DNA of 13,361 nt from assembly GCA_030599405.1 (NCBI GenBank), contig JAUVOB010000004.1:1-13361 (forward strand), given 5' to 3'. Below, piece by piece: positions 7,463 through 13,041 of the stretch. Source of the DNA: Chloroflexota bacterium (lineage in GTDB: Bacteria; Chloroflexota; Anaerolineae; Promineifilales; Promineifilaceae). Under the pieces are notes generated by a model. It ran no database searches. It saw only the letters and a list, made by a program, of their open reading frames with translations, and was not told the origin of the DNA. Made by a program: the position numbers and the translations under genes. The number at the start of each line of letters is the position of its first letter. Position 1 is the first letter of the stretch.

Positions 7463-7708
7463 CTAAGAAGCATCTTTGATGACGATTTCCTCAGGATCAA
7501 AGTTATTAGCTTTTGCAATAGGTTTCTCTTCGGGCATGAGGAGAACCAAAGCCACATAAGCTATCAAACCCCATCCAGTGCTAAGTGCAAACAAAACAAA
7601 AAACACGCGCACTAACACCGGATCGATATTGAGGTACTCTGCTAAACCACCAGCCACACCAAACAGCATTCTATCACTTTGAGAACGAATCAGTTTCTTG
7701 TCACTCAT
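7463..7708 (-). CDS. pspC: PspC-domain small membrane protein
   Basis: The 81-residue protein is almost entirely one PspC domain: KKLIRSQSDRMLFGVAGGLAEYLNIDPVLVRVFFVLFALS, then a membrane helix (about 33-58) ending in LLMPEE, and a short acidic tail. PspC proteins sit in the cytoplasmic membrane and take part in phage-shock/Lia-type envelope stress responses, usually through PspA or a regulator. The ATG at 7708 has a strong GGAGGT ribosome binding site seven bases upstream. GATAAT, a possible -10 without a convincing -35, lies about 20 bases before the ribosome binding site. A terminator pair separates the gene from upstream transcription and another terminator separates it from pspA. It therefore looks like a monocistronic unit, or one controlled by the structured element upstream. 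Confidence 0.93.
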   Translation of the reverse strand: MSDKKLIRSQSDRMLFGVAGGLAEYLNIDPVLVRVFFVLFALSTGWGLIAYVALVLLMPEEKPIAKANNFDPEEIVIKDAS

Positions 7709-7758
7709 ATTATTTACCTCCGGCTTTCCAAATTATCGTCGCTACCCTTTACGCTAAA

Positions 7759-7784
7759 ATGCCTTCAAAGTTGCGAAAAGGCAT
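7759..7784 (-). terminator. Second, weaker terminator-like hairpin in tandem
   Basis: A 7-bp stem ATGCCTT/AAGGCAT with a 12-base loop lies immediately downstream, in the minus direction, of the strong hairpin and is followed by TTTT. It may back up that terminator or belong to the pspC leader. Loop size and stem length make it weak by itself. Confidence 0.4.
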
Positions 7785-7785
7785 G

Positions 7786-7832
7786 AAAAACCCGAAATCC
7801 CGCTTCTACCATAGAGAGCGAGATTTCGGGTT
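7786..7832 (-). terminator. Strong Rho-independent terminator upstream of pspC
   Basis: An 11-bp perfect stem AACCCGAAATC (plus-strand 7789-7799) / GATTTCGGGTT (7822-7832) is extended across one mismatch by a CGCT/AGCG stem. On the minus strand it is followed by a T-run (five T including the stem end). It ends transcription entering from the acidic-protein side, or ends the candidate small RNA, or acts as an attenuator ahead of pspC. Confidence 0.85.
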
Positions 7833-7885
7833 GATTTGCGACAATCAGATTCCTTGCCGGGTCTCATGCGTCGGCAAGAGCAAGG
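7786..7885 (-). ncRNA. Candidate small RNA or attenuating 5' leader upstream of pspC
   Basis: Between the acidic gene and pspC (305 bases without a coding gene) the minus strand shows a TATAAT box, then three consecutive hairpins within about 100 bases. The first is a 7-bp stem CTTGCCG/CGGCAAG (7853-7878), the second a 5-bp stem TGATT/AATCA (7832-7847), and the third the strong terminator (7786-7832). This is the layout of either a self-standing small RNA or a transcription-attenuation leader of pspC, whose ATG is 78 bases past the terminator. I do not recognise a known riboswitch or RNA family and see no leader peptide. The ends are estimates from the -10 box and the T-run. Confidence 0.35.
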
Positions 7886-7890
7886 CAAGT

Positions 7891-7896
7891 ATTATA
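7891..7896 (-). promoter_or_regulatory. -10 box (TATAAT) for the candidate small RNA/leader
   Basis: A perfect TATAAT on the minus strand lies about 7 bases before the predicted RNA start. The -35 position (CAGTAA at a 17-base spacing) is not a good sigma70 match, so promoter strength is uncertain. Confidence 0.35.
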
Positions 7897-8013
7897 TTGA
7901 GCAGGCCTGATGTTTACTGAGAGCAGTTCCAAAAACAGCCAGCCCAACAATGCGAGCCATCTACATAAGGAGCCTCTGCCGCTTCTATCGCTCCAATTGG
8001 TTCAGAATGCTGT

Positions 8014-8838
8014 CTAGTCTTTATCCTCTGACTCTTCAAACATGGCATCCGCGATGTCAGCTATAGTTTCAGCGGTTGCGAATTCAGCAGACCCTTCCGC
8101 GACTTCAGCAATGCCATCAGCAGCCAGCGTCTCGGCGGCATCTCGCATTCCCCTGGCGGCAGCCAATTCTACTAAACCTTCTGCGGCTAATTCGGCACCT
8201 TCTTGTTCCATTTCCTCGCCCACAATCGCCATCTCTTCGGCAACCATAAGGCGGTCAGCGCCTTCGCCGAGCTCGACTTCACCCAGTGCACCAATCTCGA
8301 GACCTGTTTCGGCGATCACGTTGGACAACGCACGGGTCGCTCCGAAGCGGAAGATGTTTTCGACGGCAATCTCCTGCAACGCTTCACCTCGAGATTCCAA
8401 AAATGCGGATAACACAGGCATGTCGATAGCGTCCACGACATCGCTAACCGCCCACATTTGGCCTGCTATTGCCGCCAACTCCATGGCTTGCTCTAGGTCC
8501 TCTTCTGCCAGAGCGCCTACAACGGCGCTTTGAACCGATACATCATCCGAAAAGGCCAGAAGCTCTGCCCCTTCGACAACATCTCGCACGCCAGCCTCGG
8601 TGACAATGTCACTCAACAGAGATAGTTCTTCACCGACCTCCATCTCATCTAAGCCACGTGTAACATCGCTCGCACCCGCTACCAGGACCTCTCTACTAGC
8701 CATCCCGAGATCAAGAGCCTCATCGATCGTGTCCGAACCCTCGATTACGTGCTCGATACCCTCGATAGCTGCTTCTGTAGTCATCTCCTCCAATTCCTCA
8801 GCCGATTCCTGGAATTCATTCATATCTTCCTGTGACAT
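8014..8838 (-). CDS. Hyper-acidic, alanine-rich helical protein of unknown function
   Basis: I do not recognise this protein. From the ATG at 8838 it has 274 residues. About 71 are Asp or Glu against about 10 Lys or Arg, so its net charge is near -60 and its pI very low. It lacks Cys, has one Trp and one His, and is rich in Ala, Glu, Val and Leu in short amphipathic-helix patterns, such as EGAELAAEGLVELAAARGM and AEVAEGSAEFATAETIADI. There is no signal peptide and no membrane helix, so a soluble helical-repeat or bundle protein is likely. The start is set by a strong AGGAGGT five bases before the ATG; an upstream in-frame ATG at 8874 lies before that ribosome binding site and would add 12 poorly fitting residues. 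It sits between a LiaF-like gene and pspC, which suggests a role in envelope stress or as an abundant anionic scaffold, but this is only position-based. Confidence 0.88.
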   Translation of the reverse strand: MSQEDMNEFQESAEELEEMTTEAAIEGIEHVIEGSDTIDEALDLGMASREVLVAGASDVTRGLDEMEVGEELSLLSDIVTEAGVRDVVEGAELLAFSDDVSVQSAVVGALAEEDLEQAMELAAIAGQMWAVSDVVDAIDMPVLSAFLESRGEALQEIAVENIFRFGATRALSNVIAETGLEIGALGEVELGEGADRLMVAEEMAIVGEEMEQEGAELAAEGLVELAAARGMRDAAETLAADGIAEVAEGSAEFATAETIADIADAMFEESEDKD

Positions 8839-8919
8839 CTCGTACCTCCTAAAAGCACAAACTAACAAACCCAACTCATTACAGTATTATGTTAAGCTAT
8901 CTACTCTTGACGGCTCCAC

Positions 8920-8949
8920 ATTGAACCGGGTCAATATCGATTGGTAACG
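8920..8949 (-). promoter_or_regulatory. Operator-like palindrome plus shared word upstream of the acidic gene
   Basis: The plus strand shows ATTGAACCGGGTCAAT (8920-8935), a 16-base palindrome with one mismatched symmetric pair. Three bases later comes GATTGGTAACG (8939-8949). Both GGGTCAAT and GATTGGTAACG recur upstream of the liaF-like gene, in swapped order. This points to a common regulator of the two genes. The regulator is unknown. Confidence 0.45.
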
Positions 8950-9062
8950 CGAATTACTCCGATAACTCCAAGGATACTACACATGGCTGGATAGACCAAT
9001 ACTCACTTGATAGGCAATGTGAGAGAACGATATCTAAATGGGAGAGAGGTGGGCAATCAACG

Positions 9063-9081
9063 GTATTTCTATCAGAAATAC
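9063..9081. repeat. Perfect short inverted repeat (8-bp arms)
   Basis: GTATTTCT and AGAAATAC flank ATC, giving perfect 8-bp arms around a 3-base centre. No T-run follows on either strand, so it is not a standard terminator. The form suits a dimeric transcription-factor site, about 225 bases upstream of the acidic gene's ATG. Confidence 0.5.
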
Positions 9082-9248
9082 TACGCAGAAATCACAATCA
9101 GCGAAGATCTCCTACATCGACATCAATCGTTCTGACAATGAAACCGTCTTTAACTAATATCAGTAAGGATTTAGTCTGTAGTTGCGAATGAGTCCGACTA
9201 GGATTATGGAATGTGGAACGAAAGAGGCGAATGGCTAGCAGAATTGAA

Positions 9249-9764
9249 TTAGGGGGCGTCTCCCCGTTTACCATTGAAAAGGATTCTGGCTACCATCCAC
9301 AGGCCAATTCCGATCAGGAGAATGGCTAGGCCGACGCTGCTCGTAAATCCTGCCCCCAAAAATGATCCAAAAACGAGAAATAGAATCAATCCAATCACAA
9401 TGAGCCGCCCCCCCTTTCGTAACCCCGAAGCCAGATCTCCTTCAATGGCGCGCGACAAGATGATGCCTATACCAATGAATACTAGGATCAAGGTCCATGC
9501 ATAAGCCCAGGTATTCCAGGCATTGTTGCTATTCTGATAATACATCAATAGACCGAGACCGCTAATCAGGCTGCCGGGGATCGCCAGACCCGGTGAGCCA
9601 AGAAAAGCACCCAGAAGAAACATCCCCCCAACTAAGATTATGATCAACGGCCATTGCTGGTTTATGTTAAGTAAATCCGAGACATTAGGGAATAAGGGCA
9701 TCAATAGGAATATTACGCCCACCGCAATCAGGATCAGTCCTGCGAGAATTGAACTTCGTCTCAT
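9249..9764 (-). CDS. LiaF/LiaI-like multi-pass membrane protein
   Basis: The 171-residue hydrophobic protein has about five to six membrane segments. It starts MRRSSILAGLILIAVGVIFLL, continues with QQWPLIIILVGGMFLL at 36-51, and shows repeated GLILIxxGV/IGIGLWM patterns. This is the short-loop architecture of LiaI/LiaF-type transmembrane domains (DUF5668-like). The soluble C-terminal domain of true LiaF is missing; the chain ends a few residues after the last helix. LiaF-type proteins modulate envelope-stress signalling in Firmicutes, and here the neighbours are pspC and pspA, whose relatives belong to the same response. The start ATG at 9764 has GGGAGG about seven bases upstream. It is the first minus-strand gene after the divergent intergenic region. 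Family assignment rests on hydrophobic patterning and is moderate. Confidence 0.85.
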   Translation of the reverse strand: MRRSSILAGLILIAVGVIFLLMPLFPNVSDLLNINQQWPLIIILVGGMFLLGAFLGSPGLAIPGSLISGLGLLMYYQNSNNAWNTWAYAWTLILVFIGIGIILSRAIEGDLASGLRKGGRLIVIGLILFLVFGSFLGAGFTSSVGLAILLIGIGLWMVARILFNGKRGDAP

Positions 9765-9789
9765 AATCCACCTCCCATTCCCAACTTAA

Positions 9790-9813
9790 GATTGGTAACG
9801 GTAATGGGTCAAT
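9790..9813 (-). promoter_or_regulatory. Shared regulatory words upstream of the liaF-like gene
   Basis: GATTGGTAACG (9790-9800) and GGGTCAAT (9806-9813) are exact copies of the words found upstream of the acidic gene, here in the opposite order. Read on the minus strand they also form TTGACC-N17-TTAAGT, a mediocre sigma70-like arrangement. The segment lies 26-49 bases before the ATG, so it could be a core promoter overlapping an operator. Confidence 0.4.
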
Positions 9814-9862
9814 GTGCTTCGAGTAATTCGAGAGTACTTAGATTATCGGTATTCTCAATAAA

Positions 9863-9890
9863 AGTATAATGCTGTACGCATTTCGGTCCA
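9863..9890 (-). promoter_or_regulatory. Candidate sigma70-type promoter for the liaF-like gene
   Basis: On the minus strand TGGACC (9885-9890) and TATACT (9863-9868) are separated by 16 bases, matching the consensus at four and five of six positions. It would give a leader of about 90 bases. The shared words at 9790-9813 would then fall inside the transcribed leader, a position suited to a roadblock repressor. Confidence 0.4.
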
Positions 9891-10202
9891 CATTAGTCGC
9901 GAAAAGCAATAAATCGTCTTCCCGATGCTGATCCCGAACTCATAATTATTCAAATCCCAATCGGCCGATATCTCTTATCAAAAACGGGGTATCGTTATTC
10001 ACAGCGCTCTCTGCACTTTGGATAGCCGATTTCTCACAATGACATTACCCCTTTTGGTTTCCCCTGCGATGGGATCTGTTTTGTGTTACACTGGATCTGA
10101 TAACCTTAAACAGCCTGGTATTGCTTGGAATGAGCAGGATGGCCGACCGCTATTGCTCTCCATATTCGGCTGTTATCACCAACCCCGATAGGAGCGGTTT
10201 CG

Positions 10203-11207
10203 ATGATTCACGTTCTTGTGTATGCGCCATTTTCGATGACGCTGATGGACAAGTTTCGCGCCGTAGCGCCGGAATTGGAAATTGAGCAGGAGGAACAGCC
10301 AGGTAGGAGCTGGCCTGATAACCGGACAACTGAGGCTGAGATTGTATTCGCCATTAGCGCCATTCCTACCCCAGAACAAGCGCCAAAGCTCCGGTGGTTG
10401 CAGACACATTGGGCAGGAGTCGAACATCTTAGAGAAGAGGCAATCTGGAAGAGTGATATTACCATCACAACCACCAGTGGAATTCATGCTCCAAATATTG
10501 GCCAGTATGTAATGACGCAAATTTTAACCTGGGCGAATCGGGTTCCTCGATGGTTTCAACATCAACGAAATAATGATTGGCCTGAAGATCGTTGGGCGAA
10601 ATTTCTCCCCGACGAATTAAGAGGAAGAACGCTGGGAATACTTGGTTATGGAAGTATCGGACGGGAGGTAGCCCGACTCGCGAAGGGATTTGGAATGAGT
10701 GTGCTTGCCACGAAAAGAGATGCCCGTCGAATAGAAGACCGTGGTTATACATTGCCTGGAACCGGTGACCCGGATGGATCCATGGTAGATCGTATCTATC
10801 CAGGCGAGGCAACAAGAATGATGGTCAGCGACTGTGACTACGTCGTGATTACGTTGCCCGAGACTCCTGGAACGCGTCACTTGGTGAACGAATCGATATT
10901 GCGAAGCATGAAGCCCGACTGTTACCTGGTCAACGTAGGCAGAGGCTCCGTCATCAAGGAAGATGATCTGATCCAGGCATTAAGAAAGGGGTGGATTGCC
11001 GGAGCGGGGCTGGATGTATTCGAATCGGAACCTTTGCCTCCGGAAAGCCCTCTGTGGTCTATGCCGAACGTCGTTCTCACCCCACATATAAGTGGGTTTA
11101 CACCCCATTACGACGCGAGGGCAGCCGATGTATTTGAGGAGAATCTGCGCCGGTATGTCGCGAATGAACCTCTTCTGAATGTGATAGATCGAGGAACGGG
11201 TTATTGA
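10203..11207 (+). CDS. D-2-hydroxyacid dehydrogenase (NAD(P)-dependent)
   Basis: The 334-residue cytoplasmic oxidoreductase interconverts a 2-oxoacid and a D-2-hydroxyacid. The Rossmann domain opens at GRTLGILGYGSIGREVARLA (141-160), with the dinucleotide fingerprint GYGSIG at 148-153. The catalytic residues of the family are in place: R247 in NVGRGS, a Glu in LDVFESEPLP (E274/E276), and H295 in LTPHISG. The N-terminal catalytic domain has LRWLQTHWAGVEHL (63-76), a common family signature. After the glycine loop the sequence TKRDARR (170-176) has no acidic residue at the usual NAD-ribose position and several basic ones, so NADP(H) preference is possible. The start has GGAG eight bases upstream, and no in-frame ATG lies nearby upstream. 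The substrate is not evident; glyoxylate/hydroxypyruvate- or phosphoglycerate-type enzymes are all possible. It is separated from the aldolase by 322 bases with an own promoter, so the two are probably not one operon. Confidence 0.93.
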   Translation: MIHVLVYAPFSMTLMDKFRAVAPELEIEQEEQPGRSWPDNRTTEAEIVFAISAIPTPEQAPKLRWLQTHWAGVEHLREEAIWKSDITITTTSGIHAPNIGQYVMTQILTWANRVPRWFQHQRNNDWPEDRWAKFLPDELRGRTLGILGYGSIGREVARLAKGFGMSVLATKRDARRIEDRGYTLPGTGDPDGSMVDRIYPGEATRMMVSDCDYVVITLPETPGTRHLVNESILRSMKPDCYLVNVGRGSVIKEDDLIQALRKGWIAGAGLDVFESEPLPPESPLWSMPNVVLTPHISGFTPHYDARAADVFEENLRRYVANEPLLNVIDRGTGY

Positions 11208-11225
11208 TCAACGAGTCCTGCTACC

Positions 11226-11242
11226 GGAAGACTCAATCTTCC
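11226..11242 (+). terminator. Short hairpin after the dehydrogenase gene, weak terminator candidate
   Basis: A perfect 6-bp stem GGAAGA/TCTTCC with a 5-base loop lies 19 bases after the stop codon. No T-run follows, so intrinsic termination is doubtful; it may only cap the mRNA end. Confidence 0.3.
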
Positions 11243-11311
11243 AATATTGTGCTGAAGCGATCAGGACAGGAGCATATCGACCCATTATGTAAACCTACCT
11301 AAATAATTCAA

Positions 11312-11339
11312 TTGGCTTTTCGTTTCAAGCGATTATAAT
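11312..11339 (+). promoter_or_regulatory. Sigma70-type promoter for the aldolase gene
   Basis: TTGGCT (11312-11317) and a perfect TATAAT (11334-11339) are separated by 16 bases. A start near 11346 would give a leader of about 185 bases, long enough to carry the hairpin further downstream. Confidence 0.6.
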
Positions 11340-11447
11340 TACCTACGCTCGAGCATTCTTGTGGAAATGGCATCGCACTTTAACCGCCTTGCACACATCA
11401 TATGTCGGGCAAACATACATCTCTAGACTAATAATTTGACAGTTTTA

Positions 11448-11501
11448 AGATGGACTTGTGACCGTCAACAAGAACTTACTTGGCGGCTAACAGGTCCATC
11501 T
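11448..11501 (+). promoter_or_regulatory. Long stem-loop in the aldolase mRNA leader
   Basis: AGATGGACTTGT (11448-11459) can pair with ACAGGTCCATCT (11490-11501), 12 bp with a single U-G wobble. The loop contains nested pairs: CCG/CGG, and inside it CAAG/CTTG around AACTTA. The structure ends 14 bases before the ribosome binding site (AGGAG) and is not followed by a T-run. It is therefore a candidate for translational control or mRNA stability rather than termination. I do not recognise it as a known riboswitch. Confidence 0.45.
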
Positions 11502-11529
11502 CATCGTAATGTAACAAGGAGCAAAGGTA

Positions 11530-12939
11530 ATGATTGCGAAATCCGTTGAAGAGCTGCTTGATAGCCTTGCCGGATCTGTTCAAGTTCAGGGGAACGATGT
11601 CGATATACAGGACGAGATAGTTCTGCGGGAAAGGATTGATGACGTTGTATACACCGCCGTCTTCGGCGAAGGTCTCGTTCGTGACATCGCTCGCTGGTTA
11701 ATCTGGGAAATCGGCCAGGATCTGGGAATATTTCTCGCATCTATCCATGAAATGTACATGGCTGCCGGGAGGGGAGAGCTACCGAAAATCTTCACCGTTC
11801 CAGCTATTAATGTGCGAGCAATGAACTACAACACGTCCAGGGCGATTTTTAGAGCGGCGAATAAGCTGGACGTCGGAGCCATGCTATTCGAAATCGCTCG
11901 TTCTGAGATGAACTACACCGACCAGCGTCCAATCGAGTATACAACTTCGGTGATTGGTGCAGCGATCAAAGAAGGTTACAGTGGACCGCTCTTTATCCAG
12001 GGAGATCATTTCCAGATATCGGCCAAGAATTTTGCGGCGAATCCCGAAGAAGAAGTCGGCGCCGTCAAGGAGCTTATTGGCGAAGCTATCGACGCCGGCT
12101 TCTACAATATCGATATCGACTCATCGACGCTGGTTGACCTGAGTTTCGATTCATTAGAGGATCAACAACGAAAGAACTATCAAGTCTGCGCAGAATTGAC
12201 ACATTACGTGCGCCAGCAAGAGCCGAAAGGGATAACCGTGTCGCTGGGAGGCGAGATAGGTGAAGTGGGAGGCCACAACTCAACTGTAGCGGAGCTCCAC
12301 GCGTTTATGCGTGGGTATCTCAATGAGATTGGCGCCACAAAGAGCATATCAAAAATATCCGTTCAGACCGGCACCAGCCACGGTGGAGTCGTGTTGCCTG
12401 ATGGAACCTTGGCCCAGGTTAATGTTGATTTCGAAACGTTGAAAGATCTCAGCCGCGCAGCGCGGGATGAGTACAGCCTTGGAGGAGCCGTCCAGCACGG
12501 CGCTTCAACCCTGCCACCAAGCGCATTCGGGAAGTTTCCCGAATCCGAAGCGATTGAGATTCATTTGGCCACTAACTTCCAAAATATCATATACGACAAT
12601 CTACCAGATGAGCTGGTAGCATCAGCCTATGACTATGTTCGGACTGATTTGAAGCACGAGTGGAAAGAGGGAAAAACTGAGGACCAGTTCATATACTCCT
12701 CCAGAAAGAAGGCAATTGGTCCCTTTAAACAACAATGGTGGGACGTTGGGGACGATGTTAAGTCAAAACTTGGCGATGTCCTGCAGGAACAATTTGAGTT
12801 CCTCTTCGAAAAACTAAATGTGACCGGAACAAAGCAATTTGCTCATAAGATCACACCGATAATCGAACAACGTAGACCGCGACCACTGAAGGCGAAGAAA
12901 GAAATCCAGCTGAAGGTTGCCAGCGATCTGGCGGATTAG
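11530..12939 (+). CDS. Class II (zinc) fructose-bisphosphate-type aldolase with N-terminal extension
   Basis: The 469-residue cytoplasmic enzyme probably cleaves or forms a ketose bisphosphate such as fructose-1,6-bisphosphate. After about 84 extra N-terminal residues the class II fold starts at LPKIFTVPAINVRAM (84-98), parallel to the ALPAVN region of E. coli FbaA. QGDHFQ (157-162) supplies the catalytic Asp159 and zinc ligand His160. YNIDIDSSTLVDLS (192-205) parallels the MIDLSEE region. GGEIGEVGGHNS (240-251) holds the metal-binding Glu region. GTSHGG (281-286) and VQHGAS (321-326) supply His284 and His323. The phosphate-binding NIDTDT segment of FbaA appears as HLATNFQ, a marked change. 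The family usually has 280-360 residues, so this is a long form with extensions at both ends. The start has AGGAG eight bases upstream. Substrate choice (fructose, tagatose or another ketose) is unproven. Confidence 0.88.
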   Translation: MIAKSVEELLDSLAGSVQVQGNDVDIQDEIVLRERIDDVVYTAVFGEGLVRDIARWLIWEIGQDLGIFLASIHEMYMAAGRGELPKIFTVPAINVRAMNYNTSRAIFRAANKLDVGAMLFEIARSEMNYTDQRPIEYTTSVIGAAIKEGYSGPLFIQGDHFQISAKNFAANPEEEVGAVKELIGEAIDAGFYNIDIDSSTLVDLSFDSLEDQQRKNYQVCAELTHYVRQQEPKGITVSLGGEIGEVGGHNSTVAELHAFMRGYLNEIGATKSISKISVQTGTSHGGVVLPDGTLAQVNVDFETLKDLSRAARDEYSLGGAVQHGASTLPPSAFGKFPESEAIEIHLATNFQNIIYDNLPDELVASAYDYVRTDLKHEWKEGKTEDQFIYSSRKKAIGPFKQQWWDVGDDVKSKLGDVLQEQFEFLFEKLNVTGTKQFAHKITPIIEQRRPRPLKAKKEIQLKVASDLAD

Positions 12940-12945
12940 TTACTT

Positions 12946-12963
12946 CCGGACCTATTCATCCGG
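12946..12963 (+). terminator. Weak terminator-like hairpin after the aldolase gene
   Basis: CCGGA/TCCGG with an 8-base loop begins 7 bases after the stop codon and is followed by CGCTCTTT. The short stem and broken T-run make termination uncertain. Read-through into trpF 79 bases further is possible. Confidence 0.3.
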
Positions 12964-13041
12964 CGCTCTTTAGGCCAGTTGTTGCCTTAATAGATCGTGC
13001 GAAACAATGGCTGCATAATGGCAGAGTGGTCAAAATGATAT

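Larger units (their letters stand above)
8839..9248. other. Intergenic region upstream of the acidic-protein gene
   Basis: These 410 bases hold no convincing gene on either strand. They contain the ribosome binding site of the acidic gene, a CATAAT (-10-like, minus strand) about 50 bases before its ATG without a clear -35, a near-palindrome with an adjoining conserved word (8920-8949), and a perfect inverted repeat (9063-9081). No terminator with a T-run is visible after the liaF-like stop at 9249, so some read-through into the acidic gene is possible. Confidence 0.6.
9765..10202. other. Divergent intergenic region between the minus and plus gene blocks
   Basis: These 438 bases hold no supported gene. 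The minus-strand side carries the ribosome binding site of the liaF-like gene, the shared words GATTGGTAACG and GGGTCAAT, a TTCGAG-TAA-TTCGAG direct repeat near 9820, and a promoter candidate at 9863-9890. On the plus-strand side I find GGAG eight bases before the dehydrogenase ATG but no convincing -35/-10 pair. Confidence 0.6.
11208..11529 (+). other. Intergenic region and leader of the aldolase gene
   Basis: These 322 bases hold no supported gene. In order they contain a short hairpin (11226-11242), a good promoter (11312-11339), a lone TTGACA at 11436-11441 with no matching -10, a long imperfect hairpin (11448-11501), and the ribosome binding site AGGAG eight bases before the ATG at 11530. 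Confidence 0.65.

Noticed and set aside
8042..8533. 163-codon plus-strand open frame opposite the acidic gene
   Set aside because: Its Ser/Ala/Pro-rich product is the mirror of the GC-structured acidic gene, it has no ribosome binding site, and the minus-strand gene is well supported.
8839..8874. 12-residue N-terminal extension of the acidic protein from ATG 8874
   Set aside because: The strong AGGAGGT lies between the two ATGs and points to 8838; the extra residues differ in composition from the rest.
9981..10055. Inverted repeat AAAACGGGGTA / TACCCCTTTT
   Set aside because: The arms carry an unpaired base and are about 54 bases apart; this is weak and may be chance.
11436..11441. Perfect TTGACA upstream of the aldolase gene as a second promoter
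   Set aside because: No -10-like hexamer is found at 15-19 bases downstream.
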